Of a stretch of DNA of 50,392 nt, positions 20,160 to 31,303 are shown piece by piece (position 1 is the stretch's first letter; each line of letters opens with the position of its first letter). Source of the stretch: an uncultured Coriobacteriaceae bacterium (GTDB lineage: Bacteria > Actinomycetota > Coriobacteriia > Coriobacteriales > Atopobiaceae); assembly GCA_902797175.1 (NCBI GenBank), contig CADBRX010000114.1:1-50392 (forward strand). The letters run 5' to 3'. Made by a program: the position numbers and the translations under genes. The notes under the pieces are model-generated. The model had not been told where the DNA came from. It saw nothing but the letters and a program-made list of their open reading frames with translations, and ran no database searches.

Positions 20160-20972
20160 ATGGGCACTGACCTCAAGGCAGTTGCGAACCAGATTCGCAT
20201 CGACATCATCGAATCGCTTGCGGCAGCAGGCTCCGGGCATCCTGGTGGCTCGCTCTCCTGCGCCGACATCCTCACGGTGCTCTACTTCGAGAAGATGCAC
20301 ATCGACCCCGAAAACCCCAACGACCCCGACCGTGACCGCCTGGTGCTCTCCAAGGGCCATGCGGCGCCCGCGCTCTACGCGGCGCTGGCCGAGCGCGGCT
20401 ACTTCCCGCGTGAGGACCTCCTCACCCTGCGCAAGTACGGCTCGCACCTGCAGGGCCACCCCAACATGGCGGACACCCCGGGCGTCGACATGTCCACGGG
20501 CTCGCTGGGCCAGGGCCTCGCGGTCGCCAACGGCATGGCGCTTGCCGGCAGGCTGGACAACAAGGACTACTACGTCTACGTCATCATGGGCGACGGCGAG
20601 ATCCAGGAGGGCGAGATCTGGGAGGCGGCCATGGCCGCCAGCCATTACGGCCTGGGCCACGTCATAGGGTTCGTCGACCACAACGGCCTGCAGATCGACG
20701 GCACCAACGACGAGGTCATGACGGTGAACCCCGTCGCCGACAAGTTCGCCGCCTTCGGCTGGAACGTGCTCTCCATCGACGGCCACGACCTCGAGGCGAT
20801 CTCCGCCGCCGTCGACGAGGCAAAGAAGTGCGAGGACAGGCCGACGGTCATCGTGTGCGAGACCGTCAAGGGCAAGGGCGTCTCCTTCATGGAGAACGCC
20901 GTCAACTGGCACGGGGCGGCGCCCAACGCGGAGCAGGCCGCCGTCGCGCTGGCCGAGCTGCGCGGCGAGTAA
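20160..20972 (+). CDS. Transketolase, N-terminal (thiamine-diphosphate-binding) subunit
   Basis: The 270-residue product matches the first third of a classical transketolase. It has SGHPGGSLSCADILTVLYF, LSKGHAAPALYAALAERG, the GDG motif in MGDGEIQEGEIWEAAMAA and the metal-binding Asn in VDHNGLQIDGT. With the next gene it should form the two-subunit enzyme that moves two-carbon units between sugar phosphates in the non-oxidative pentose phosphate pathway. ATG 20160 has GGGGGA at a proper distance; a TTG six bases upstream is possible but too close to that site. Confidence 0.94.
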   Translation: MGTDLKAVANQIRIDIIESLAAAGSGHPGGSLSCADILTVLYFEKMHIDPENPNDPDRDRLVLSKGHAAPALYAALAERGYFPREDLLTLRKYGSHLQGHPNMADTPGVDMSTGSLGQGLAVANGMALAGRLDNKDYYVYVIMGDGEIQEGEIWEAAMAASHYGLGHVIGFVDHNGLQIDGTNDEVMTVNPVADKFAAFGWNVLSIDGHDLEAISAAVDEAKKCEDRPTVIVCETVKGKGVSFMENAVNWHGAAPNAEQAAVALAELRGE

Positions 20973-21012
20973 ACCAACGCCCTTCCACGTCACTTCCCAA
21001 GGAGGATCACCT

Positions 21013-21939
21013 ATGAACTCTGCAACCCGCGAGGCGTACGCCCAGGCAATCGCCGAGCTCTCCGCCGAGAACCCCAACATCGTCGCCCTCGACGCCGACC
21101 TTGCCGCCGCCACCAAGTCCGGCGCGTTCAAGAAGGCCTGCCCCGAGCGCTTCTTTGACATGGGCATCGCCGAGGCCGACATGGTTGGCACCGCCGCCGG
21201 CCTTGCCACCTGCGGCAAGATCCCGTTCGCCAGCAGCTTCTCGGTCTTCGTGACCGGGCGCGCCTTCGAGCAGGTCCGCCAGTCCGTCTGCTACTCCGAC
21301 CTCAACGTCAAGCTCGTCGGCAGCCATGCCGGCCCCAGCTGCGGCGAGGACGGCGGCACCCACCAGGCGGTGGAGGACATCGCCATCATGCGCTCGCTGC
21401 CCAACATGACCGTGGTCGTCCCCGCCGACGACGTCGAGGCCTACGCCGCCACCAAGGCCGCCGTCGAGACGCTCGGCCCCATGTACATCCGCGTGGCGCG
21501 CCTCGCCTCCCCGACGATCCACGACGCCGACACCTACGAGTTCCACTTCGGCAAGGGCGAGGTCCTGCGCGAGGGCACCGACGTCACCATCATCGCCTGC
21601 GGCATGATGGTCCCGCGCGCCCTCGACGCCGCCGATCGCCTGGCCGAGGAGGGCGTGTCCGCGGAGGTCATCAACATGCACACCATCAAGCCGCTCGACG
21701 AGGAGCTGGTGGTTGCCAGCGCCAAGAAGACCGGCAAGGTCGTCACCATCGAGGAGGCCTCCATTGTGGGCGGCCTGGGCTCCGCCGTGTGCGAGGTCCT
21801 CTCCGAGAAGTGCCCGACGCCCGTGCGCCGCATCGGCATGCCCGACATCTTTGGCATGTCCGGCGCCGGCGGCGAGCTGCTTGACATCTACGGCCTGACG
21901 GCAGACCACATCATCGAGTGCTACCGCGAGATGGCGTAG
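21013..21939 (+). CDS. Transketolase, C-terminal (pyrimidine-binding) subunit
   Basis: The 308-residue product covers the middle and C-terminal domains of transketolase. Visible motifs are FFDMGIAEADMVGTAAGLA (with the Glu that activates thiamine diphosphate), FVTGRAFEQVRQSVCY, and SHAGPSCGEDGGTHQAVEDIA. The ATG has AAGGAGGATC just upstream and lies 40 bases after the N-terminal subunit, so both are made from one message. Split transketolases are common in anaerobes and archaea. A strong terminator follows 21 bases after the stop. Confidence 0.94.
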   Translation: MNSATREAYAQAIAELSAENPNIVALDADLAAATKSGAFKKACPERFFDMGIAEADMVGTAAGLATCGKIPFASSFSVFVTGRAFEQVRQSVCYSDLNVKLVGSHAGPSCGEDGGTHQAVEDIAIMRSLPNMTVVVPADDVEAYAATKAAVETLGPMYIRVARLASPTIHDADTYEFHFGKGEVLREGTDVTIIACGMMVPRALDAADRLAEEGVSAEVINMHTIKPLDEELVVASAKKTGKVVTIEEASIVGGLGSAVCEVLSEKCPTPVRRIGMPDIFGMSGAGGELLDIYGLTADHIIECYREMA

Positions 21940-21960
21940 GGACATCGCCAAGGTTGATTC

Positions 21961-21993
21961 GGGCGGGGTCGGAGCAATCCGGCCCCGCCCTTT
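21961..21993 (+). terminator. Intrinsic terminator after split transketolase
   Basis: GGGCGGGGTCGG (21961-21972) pairs with CCGGCCCCGCCC (21979-21990), a 12-bp stem with one U·G pair and a 6-base loop, followed by TTTGTCTCTT. Confidence 0.88.
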
Positions 21994-22034
21994 GTCTCTT
22001 GGCGCGCAGCGCGACCGCACAGGCATGGCGTTCT

Positions 22035-22043
22035 TGCTACAAT
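22035..22043 (+). promoter_or_regulatory. Extended -10 promoter element upstream of the TerD-like gene
   Basis: TGCTACAAT is a close match to the extended -10 consensus TGnTATAAT. No good -35 is found at 16-18 bases, as is allowed with an extended -10. It would give a leader of about 85 bases before ATG 22132. Confidence 0.45.
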
Positions 22044-22131
22044 GGGTGCATGCGGGTAGCTAGCTGGGTTTACTCCTTCCTCTTAAGAATCAATCCAGCG
22101 ATATCACCCGCGCCTGTGCGAGGAGGGCACC

Positions 22132-24168
22132 ATGGATCAGCGCTATCTTGACCACCTCTTCACCCGGGGATTCTTCGTGAGCGAAAAGGGACCGTCAGAC
22201 CATGCCGGCGAGACGGTCCTTTCGCTTGCCAAGCTCTTCAACATCCAGGTGATTGAGCATGGCGAATGGGCGAGCCTCGACATGGTGAGGGTCGCCGAGC
22301 GAAACTTGGGCGTGAACGTCCCCGAGCCCTTCTATCGCGGCTTTCCCGAGTCGGTGCGGAGCCTCTCGGTGGAGCAGAGGCTCGTGGACCAGATCTTGCA
22401 CTATGCGAGGACCTATGGCCTCGGTGACTTTTCCGAGGCGGGGCACTCCCCCCTGGAGGGGGAGGTCGTGCGGTCCTGCTTTGATGAGAAGACCCCCATC
22501 AGGCCCTTCCGCATCATCGACGCGTCCGAGGCGACGCGCCTGGTGGAGGAGCAGGCGCACCTGCTCCTGGCGGGTTCGCGCCCGTTGAGCGAAGGCGACT
22601 ACGCGTTGGTCCTTGCGTGCGTGCGCGACGGGCTTGTCGTCGACGCGTGCGGCTCCAAGGACACCGCGACAAAGCTGCTGATGGACACCAAGGACCTTGA
22701 CCTCACCAGGTTCCTGCAGCTTTCGGACGTGCTTCGCCTTGTCGAGCACATCCAGTTCTCGCATTATGGCAGCACGGACGTCAAGAAGCTGAGCTTTGCC
22801 AACCAAGATCGCAAGCTCGTCTGCAAGGTGATCGATGCGCTCTTCGAGCGAGACGCCGCCGACGTGGAGCGCTGCTTTGAGAAGCGACGCCTCTGGGCGG
22901 GGCTTCTCCATCACGTCCACTACCGACCTGCCAGCCAGAAGGCTGCCGCGTTTGTCGCGGACATCCGGAGCAAACGTGGGCGCTCGGCCTATGCGGCCTT
23001 CGAGGCGCACATGGAAAGGGGAGAGGTCGGGGAGGCGCTCCTGTCGCTCGAGCGGAGCAAGGGTGCCGCAGATGTGCTGCGTCACCTCAACTACCTGCTC
23101 AGCCGCTGCGTGACCGAGGATGATGCACGATTTGTCCTTGACCACCTGCAGAGCAGGAACAGGATCGTGCTGATCCAGCTGCTCTTGATGTATGGCCTCT
23201 ATGACCCAAAGACGCCCAGGACCTTCGTGTTCACGAGCCACAACATGGTGCGGACGCACCTCGAGACGCAGGAAGAGGTCGCCCGTCGCAGGTCGGCCGT
23301 GCCCGAAAGGTGGGTGGGCGCCGCGGTCGAGCACATCCGGTCGCTGCTCGCCGCCTCGTTGCGCAACACGCTGGGCAAGGTCTACGTTGACGAGGGGATG
23401 CGCCGCACGGCCCTTCCCCTCAAGATGGCCAGCTCGATGAGCGGGCTCGGGCTTCTGCCCACGGGGTCGCGCATACCGTTTCCCGCAGACAAGAAGCTTC
23501 GCGCCTTCACCTACTGGGAACTGGTCGATGACATCGACCTGAGCGTGATCGGCCTTTCGGATGACGGCAGGCAGACGGAGTTCTCCTGGCGAAGCATGGC
23601 CTTCAGGCGGCTGGGCGGCATCGTCTTCTCGGGAGACCAGACGTCAGGCTACGCGGGTGGCTCCGAGTACTTTGACATCTACCTCCCCAAGTTCAAGAGC
23701 CACTATCCGCACATCCACTATCTCGTCTTCTGCGACAACGTGTATTCGATGAGCTCGTTTGACAGCTGCCTGTGCACGGCGGGGTTCATGCTGCGCGAGA
23801 AGAGGGACGGCGGCAAGGTCTTTGAGCCCAAGACGGTTGCCTCCTCGTTTGGGGTCACCTGCCCGAGCCGCTTTGCCTACCTGTTTGCCCTCGACCTCGT
23901 GAAGAACGAGTTCGTGTGGCTCAACGTGGCGGCGGGAAGCACCGAGAACGTCGCGGGCGAGACGCGCCTGGCCTTCCTTCAGAAGTACCTCCGCTCGACC
24001 GAGGTCATAAGCCTCTACGACCTTGCGATGATGGCGGCAACCGAGGTGGTGGACGACCCGCTTGAAGCTGACGTCGTGTTCAGCGACAACGAGGTGCCGG
24101 TTCCTGATGGGGCGGAACGCATCGGCAGCACGGACTATGCCCGCGTGCTCCAGCTGCTTCAGGCCTAG
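22132..24168 (+). CDS. Large protein with TerD-like C-terminal domain, possibly related to the MXAN_6230/SCO0854 family
   Basis: This 678-residue cytosolic protein has no signal or membrane segment. The N-terminal 110 residues contain FYRGFPESV (67-75) and HYARTYGLGDFSE, which recall the opening of actinobacterial MXAN_6230/SCO0854 proteins, but no RING-type cysteine cluster is present. The middle is helical. From about residue 445, DIDLSVIGLSDDG, IVFSGDQTSGYAGG (SGD at 500-502) and a segment ending FVWLNVAAG follow the order seen in TerD domains, which bind calcium and occur in stress and tellurite systems. These assignments are by eye. GAGGAGGG precedes ATG 22132. The stop shares the palindrome CTAG with the convergent FAD gene's stop. 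Confidence 0.6.
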   Translation: MDQRYLDHLFTRGFFVSEKGPSDHAGETVLSLAKLFNIQVIEHGEWASLDMVRVAERNLGVNVPEPFYRGFPESVRSLSVEQRLVDQILHYARTYGLGDFSEAGHSPLEGEVVRSCFDEKTPIRPFRIIDASEATRLVEEQAHLLLAGSRPLSEGDYALVLACVRDGLVVDACGSKDTATKLLMDTKDLDLTRFLQLSDVLRLVEHIQFSHYGSTDVKKLSFANQDRKLVCKVIDALFERDAADVERCFEKRRLWAGLLHHVHYRPASQKAAAFVADIRSKRGRSAYAAFEAHMERGEVGEALLSLERSKGAADVLRHLNYLLSRCVTEDDARFVLDHLQSRNRIVLIQLLLMYGLYDPKTPRTFVFTSHNMVRTHLETQEEVARRRSAVPERWVGAAVEHIRSLLAASLRNTLGKVYVDEGMRRTALPLKMASSMSGLGLLPTGSRIPFPADKKLRAFTYWELVDDIDLSVIGLSDDGRQTEFSWRSMAFRRLGGIVFSGDQTSGYAGGSEYFDIYLPKFKSHYPHIHYLVFCDNVYSMSSFDSCLCTAGFMLREKRDGGKVFEPKTVASSFGVTCPSRFAYLFALDLVKNEFVWLNVAAGSTENVAGETRLAFLQKYLRSTEVISLYDLAMMAATEVVDDPLEADVVFSDNEVPVPDGAERIGSTDYARVLQLLQA

Positions 24169-25823
24169 AGTGAGTCGATGAGCCACCCTGCCGCACGGAC
24201 GCCGTCGGTGGCGGCGCTCATGATGCCGCCCGCATAGCCCGCGCCTTCGCCGCAGGGGAAGAGCCCTCGGATGCCCAGCGCCTGTCCGTCTTGGCCGCGC
24301 GTGACGCGTACGGGAGAGCTCGAGCGCGTCTCCACGCCCGTGAGGACCGCATCTGCGGCCGCGAATCCCCCAAGCTTGCGGGCGAGCATCGGGACGGCAT
24401 CACGCAGAGACTGCGTTACGTAGGGCGGCAGGCAGCCGTCGATGGTGCCCCACGCGACGCCGCGGGGATAGGTGGGCAGCACGCCTCCGGCTCCCGTTGA
24501 CGGGACAGCGCCCAGGAAGTCGCCCAAGAGCTGCGCGGGCGCGACGTAGCCCCCTCCGGCGACGTCGTATGCCGCCCGCTCGCAATGGCGCTGCAGCTCG
24601 ACGCCTGCGAGCACGTCGTCGCCGGGCAGGTCGGAGGGGAAGACGTTGGCGAGCAGGCCAGAGTTGGCATTGGTGCCCGCCCGGTCGGAGAGGCTCATGC
24701 CGTTGGTGACGACGCCTTCGGGCTCGCTTGCGGCCGCCACCACAAAGCCTCCGGGACACATGCAGAACGAGAAGACCCCTCGCCCTCCCTCAAGGTGGCA
24801 CGACAGCTTGTAGGGAGCCGCGCCCAGGGCGGGGTGCCCCGCCGCGGGCCCATATTGCGCGCGGTCGATGTCGGCCTGCAGGTGCTCGATGCGCACGCCC
24901 ATGGCAAAGGTCTTGCGCTCGAGCGTCACGTCGTGGCTGCGAAGCAGCTCGAAGACGTCGCGGGCGGAATGTCCCGTGGCGAGCACGACGTGGCTTGTGG
25001 GAATCCGCTCCTCTCGCGCGATGCCGGTCACGGGGTCGACGGAGGCGAGCGTCACGTGTCTGACCCGTCCTCCCGTGACGTCGATGTCCGTAAGGCGGGT
25101 GCGGCAGCGAACCTCGCCACCCGCCGCCTCGATGCGGCGCACGAGGTTCTCTACGACCGTGGGCAGCACGTCGCTTCCGACGTGGGGGTGGGCATCCCAC
25201 AGTATGGTACGCGAGGCGCCGGCCTCGACGAACGCCTCGAGGATCAGGCGATGCACAGGGCTCTTGGTGCCTGTTCCGAGCTTTCCGTCCGAGAAGGTTC
25301 CCGCACCGCCGAGGCCAAACTGGATGTTGCTCTCGGGGTCGAGGACTCCCGTCTCGTTCAGGCGTGTGACGGCTGTGGTGCGCCTGGTCGCGTCGTCGCC
25401 GCGCTCCACCAGAAGGGGCGCAAGTCCTGCCTCTGCGAGCGCCAGCGCACAGAAGAGGCCTGCGCACCCGGCGCCGACCACGACGGGCCGCTGGGCCGGG
25501 ACGGTGCCGCGCAGCGTTGGCAGCGCGGTCCGCGGGCGCTCGACATGGCTCACGCCGCGCACCTGGTGCCTGCGCTCCAGACGGGAAAGGAGCTGGCGCT
25601 CCGCATTCGCATGTCCCGCCAGCTCGATCCAGACGGTGTAGGTGATGAGGATGTCCGCCTTCTTGCGCGCGTCCACGGAGCGCTTTCTGAGCTCGAGGGA
25701 GGAGACGTCGGCAGGGGAGAGGTGCAGCCTCTTCAGGGCCGCCGCACGGACGGCCGCAAGCTCGTGGCGCTCGTCGCCGTCAAGGCGCCTCAGGGGGACG
25801 CGTATCCCGCTTACCTCGATCAT
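24165..25823 (-). CDS. FAD-dependent dehydrogenase-like protein (COG2509 type)
   Basis: The 552-residue flavoprotein has an N-terminal region of about 110 residues before the Rossmann motif VVVGAGCAGLFCALALAEAG (Gly117-Gly122). It carries FGLGGAGTFSDGKLGTGTK, CMCPGGFVVAAASE and CGEGAGYAGGIMSAATDG, all typical of the COG2509 FAD-dependent proteins of unknown substrate. ATG 25823 overlaps the upstream stop as ATGA, so it is coupled to the preceding FAD gene. An upstream in-frame Met at 25874 lies inside the neighbour and is less likely. Confidence 0.88.
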   Translation of the reverse strand: MIEVSGIRVPLRRLDGDERHELAAVRAAALKRLHLSPADVSSLELRKRSVDARKKADILITYTVWIELAGHANAERQLLSRLERRHQVRGVSHVERPRTALPTLRGTVPAQRPVVVGAGCAGLFCALALAEAGLAPLLVERGDDATRRTTAVTRLNETGVLDPESNIQFGLGGAGTFSDGKLGTGTKSPVHRLILEAFVEAGASRTILWDAHPHVGSDVLPTVVENLVRRIEAAGGEVRCRTRLTDIDVTGGRVRHVTLASVDPVTGIAREERIPTSHVVLATGHSARDVFELLRSHDVTLERKTFAMGVRIEHLQADIDRAQYGPAAGHPALGAAPYKLSCHLEGGRGVFSFCMCPGGFVVAAASEPEGVVTNGMSLSDRAGTNANSGLLANVFPSDLPGDDVLAGVELQRHCERAAYDVAGGGYVAPAQLLGDFLGAVPSTGAGGVLPTYPRGVAWGTIDGCLPPYVTQSLRDAVPMLARKLGGFAAADAVLTGVETRSSSPVRVTRGQDGQALGIRGLFPCGEGAGYAGGIMSAATDGVRAAGWLIDSL

Positions 25824-27106
25824 GACAGCGCGCTCCTGGCGGCCGCGGCGCCAGCGACCATGCCGCTCTTCCAAGCCCAGGCAAGGTTGAACCCTCCGCA
25901 GTCGGCGTCGACGTCGAGCGCCTCGCCACAGGCGAAGAGCCAGGGATGGTCGCGCAGGGAAAGCGTCCTGGGGTCAAGCTGGTCCGTCGTGATGCCGCCG
26001 CGCGTGACCTGGGATTGGCGCACGTCGGCTGGCCCGACGACGCGGAAGGGGAGCGCCTTGGCAAGAAGGACGAGCGCCTCCGTATCGGTCTTAGGCATGG
26101 TGCGCCGTGCCTGGGGGAGCTGCCAGCGCTCGCGCGCCAGCCGCTCGATGACCTCGGCGACGGTGGGGTCGATGACCCCATCGAGCGCGCCGGGCACAAA
26201 CGACCCGCTCTGGGACGGGTCGACGATCTGCAGGATCTCGGCCTCTGGCAGGTCGGGCACGAGGTCGAGCTCGACGAGGTCGCCCTTTTCGGCTCGCCGA
26301 GAGAGGTCAAACACCACGATGCCCGAGATGCCGTAGTCGCGAAAGAGAACGCCTCCGCGGTCGCTCCAGCAGCACTCGCTCTGCCCGTCCTTGAAGAGCT
26401 TGACCCGTGCGACGACCTTCCTGCCGTCGAGCACGCGCAGTGGCGACTCGTCGCAGGCGAGGGGGCAAAGCACGGGGACGCGCGGCGAGGTGCGGATTCC
26501 GAGGCCCTCGAGGGAGAGGGCGGTCTTGCCGCCAGCCGCCATGACGAGGGCGCGCGAGCGACAGGTGCTCGGGGCCTCGTCGTCCTCGAAGAGGGCCGAG
26601 AAAGAGACCTCTACGGGGTGGGGACCGTCCTTAGGGTGCGAGACGTGCACCACGGAGCGTGCGGGCGCGAGGACGACGCCGGCGGCGCGTGCGCGGGCAA
26701 GGAGCACGTTGCGCACGCTGGCCGCCTGGAGGCTCAGGGGGTAGAGGAGCCCTTCCTCAGAGCACCAGCGCATGCCGCTGTCGTGGAAGAAGGACAGCAC
26801 GTCCTCAAGCCACGTGGGCCCGCAGACCGCACCCACGAAGGCGGGGTCGTTGTAGCGGGTCGGGTCGAGCCGCTCGTTGGCAAAGTTGCAACGGCCGTTT
26901 CCCGTGGCGAGGATGCGGCGACCGCACTCCGCCTCGCTCTCGAACACGACGACAGAGGCCCCCGCTTCTGCCGCGGCTATGGCGGCGACCAGGCCCGAGG
27001 CGCCACCGCCCACGACGATGACGTCGCAGTCCTTGGGCAGGCGGACAGAGGCAGCCTCGGAAAGCTGCCTCTGTCGCTCCTGGGTTCGCGTTTCCCGCCT
27101 TGCCAT
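25820..27106 (-). CDS. NAD(P)/FAD-dependent oxidoreductase, BaiN/HI0933 family
   Basis: The 428-residue product has the FAD-binding motif VIVVGGGASGLVAAIAAAEAG (Gly33-Gly38), then GRRILATGNGRCNFAN, the family signature, and a C-terminal FACGEALDVDADCGGFNLAWAW. The HI0933/BaiN group includes flavoproteins of largely unknown substrate; some act in bile-acid or flavin chemistry, which cannot be assumed here. It lies 32 bases after the Mrp ATPase gene and overlaps the next gene by four bases (ATGA). Confidence 0.88.
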   Translation of the reverse strand: MARRETRTQERQRQLSEAASVRLPKDCDVIVVGGGASGLVAAIAAAEAGASVVVFESEAECGRRILATGNGRCNFANERLDPTRYNDPAFVGAVCGPTWLEDVLSFFHDSGMRWCSEEGLLYPLSLQAASVRNVLLARARAAGVVLAPARSVVHVSHPKDGPHPVEVSFSALFEDDEAPSTCRSRALVMAAGGKTALSLEGLGIRTSPRVPVLCPLACDESPLRVLDGRKVVARVKLFKDGQSECCWSDRGGVLFRDYGISGIVVFDLSRRAEKGDLVELDLVPDLPEAEILQIVDPSQSGSFVPGALDGVIDPTVAEVIERLARERWQLPQARRTMPKTDTEALVLLAKALPFRVVGPADVRQSQVTRGGITTDQLDPRTLSLRDHPWLFACGEALDVDADCGGFNLAWAWKSGMVAGAAAARSALS

Positions 27107-27138
27107 GGGCTTCGCTTTCTGGCGCCGTTAGCCCAACG

Positions 27139-28005
27139 CTAGGCGTCGCGCCCGGTGATGGCCTCGAGCGCGCCGTCAAGCAGGTGCGCAGGAAGGTGGC
27201 GCTCGATGGTGCCGGCGTCGCAGACCTTTGCGATGGCGGGGTCGATGGGAAGCCGCCCGAGCATGTTGATGCCAAAGTGGTCGGCAGTCTCCTGCGCGGC
27301 GCTTGGGCCAAAGAGCTCGTGCTTCTCGCCACAGGAGGGGCAGACGAAGTAGCTCATGTTCTCGACCAGGCCGATGACGGGGACCTCCATCATGGCGGCC
27401 ATGTTGACGGCCTTGCCCACGATCATCTGGACGAGGTCCTGCGGGCTGGACACGATGATGACGCCCTCGATCGGCAGCGACTGGAAGACCGTCAGCGCGA
27501 CGTCGCCCGTTCCCGGGGGCATGTCGACGAGCAGGTAGTCGAGCTCGCCCCAGTACACGTCCTCATAGAACTGCTTGATGACGCCCATGAGCAGAGGTCC
27601 GCGCCACAGCACCGGGTCGCTCTCGTGCTCGAGGATGAGGTTGGTGGACACCACCTTGATGCCACCGTCGGTGACGGCGGGAACCAGGAGATGCTCGTCC
27701 ATGGCGGCGATGCGCTGCGAGGAGATGCCGAACATCTTGGGGATGGAGGGGCCGGTGATGTCGGCGTCAAGGATGCCGACGGACTTGCCAGCCCGCATGA
27801 GCTCGGTCGCAAGGATGCCGGTGACGAGCGACTTGCCTACGCCGCCCTTGCCGGAGACGATGCCGATGACGTGCTTGACCTGGGAAAACATGTTGAGCTC
27901 AAAGCCGTCGGGACCCTGGCTCTGCTGGGGTCTCTCCTGCTTGTGGGCCTCCTTGCGCGATGCCTCGAACTCGCGGCGGATGGCCTCTTCTTCCTCTGGG
28001 GTCAT
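27139..28005 (-). CDS. Mrp/NBP35 family Fe-S cluster carrier ATPase
   Basis: The 288-residue P-loop ATPase has the deviant Walker A GKGGVGKS (52-59), LDADITGPSIPKMFG, DMPPGTGD, and the paired cysteines of CPSC at 222 and 225 that hold a bridging [4Fe-4S] cluster between subunits. These proteins deliver Fe-S clusters to apo-enzymes. AAAGGAGGAA precedes ATG 28005. It heads a minus-strand unit with two FAD enzymes; whether it matures an Fe-S partner of theirs is not shown. Confidence 0.93.
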   Translation of the reverse strand: MTPEEEEAIRREFEASRKEAHKQERPQQSQGPDGFELNMFSQVKHVIGIVSGKGGVGKSLVTGILATELMRAGKSVGILDADITGPSIPKMFGISSQRIAAMDEHLLVPAVTDGGIKVVSTNLILEHESDPVLWRGPLLMGVIKQFYEDVYWGELDYLLVDMPPGTGDVALTVFQSLPIEGVIIVSSPQDLVQMIVGKAVNMAAMMEVPVIGLVENMSYFVCPSCGEKHELFGPSAAQETADHFGINMLGRLPIDPAIAKVCDAGTIERHLPAHLLDGALEAITGRDA

Positions 28006-28074
28006 GCTGTTCCTCCTTTGGTAACCGTACGTGCAACTTCACTATCTTACCCTGTTTTCCGTACGCTGGCGCGA

Positions 28075-28130
28075 AACGGGCGATGCCGTTGGGCGTCCCG
28101 CTGCCGGGACACCCAACGGCATCGCCCGTT
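28075..28130. repeat. Very long hairpin (26-bp arms, 4-base loop) in the mrp-uvrA divergent region
   Basis: Arm 28075-28100 is complementary to 28105-28130 over 26 positions with a single mismatch, around a CTGC loop. The mismatch (C28094 with A28111) would be a G·U pair in minus-strand RNA. It lies between the 5' ends of two divergent genes, where a terminator is not expected unless a small transcript crosses it. No coding frame is supported here. Confidence 0.8.
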
Positions 28131-28182
28131 CCGCGGGGGAGCAATCGAACATGTTCTGGTTAGGGTGTGATGGACTGTCTTG

Positions 28183-28194
28183 GAACACGTGTTT
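28183..28194. promoter_or_regulatory. LexA (SOS) box candidate upstream of uvrA
   Basis: GAACACGTGTTT fits the core GAACRNRYGTTY of the Gram-positive LexA consensus at every position. It lies immediately upstream of a -10 hexamer at 28209-28214 and 62 bases before the uvrA start, a normal location for SOS repression. uvrA is LexA-controlled in many bacteria. Confidence 0.65.
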
Positions 28195-28208
28195 GTTTCG
28201 AGCAGTCC

Positions 28209-28214
28209 TATACT
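28209..28214 (+). promoter_or_regulatory. uvrA: -10 element of the uvrA promoter
   Basis: TATACT is one base off TATAAT. A consensus -35 is not evident at 16-18 bases because the LexA-like palindrome occupies that space. Transcription from here would begin near 28221, which excludes the upstream in-frame ATG at 28217 and supports ATG 28256. Confidence 0.55.
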
Positions 28215-28255
28215 AGATGTTCATGGACTTTTGCATGACGAAAGGACGGTCCCAC

Positions 28256-31132
<2,877 letters not shown>

Positions 31133-31303
31133 CGCAGGGCACCGTCCGAGCATGGGGAACGTATCCCTTTTGCCCGTTGGCTGCCTATGGCCTCGGATGT
31201 TGCGCTAGCCTAAAGAGTTGGTACTGACGGCTTGGGGCGGGTGGCGGCAGCCGCTTAAGCTTCAAGCCGGATCGTGTTCACGTTCGCGCCGGAGGAGAGC
31301 CTC

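Noticed and set aside
28147-28156. GAACATGTTC as a second LexA box for uvrA
   Set aside because: The half-sites are only two bases apart rather than four, so it does not fit the consensus spacing. It may be chance or another regulator's site.
31133-31303. A small gene or clear promoter between uvrA and the fusion-protein gene
   Set aside because: No frame has a ribosome site, and the -35/-10 pairs that can be drawn (for example TTGCGC and TACTGA) are too weak to report as a feature.
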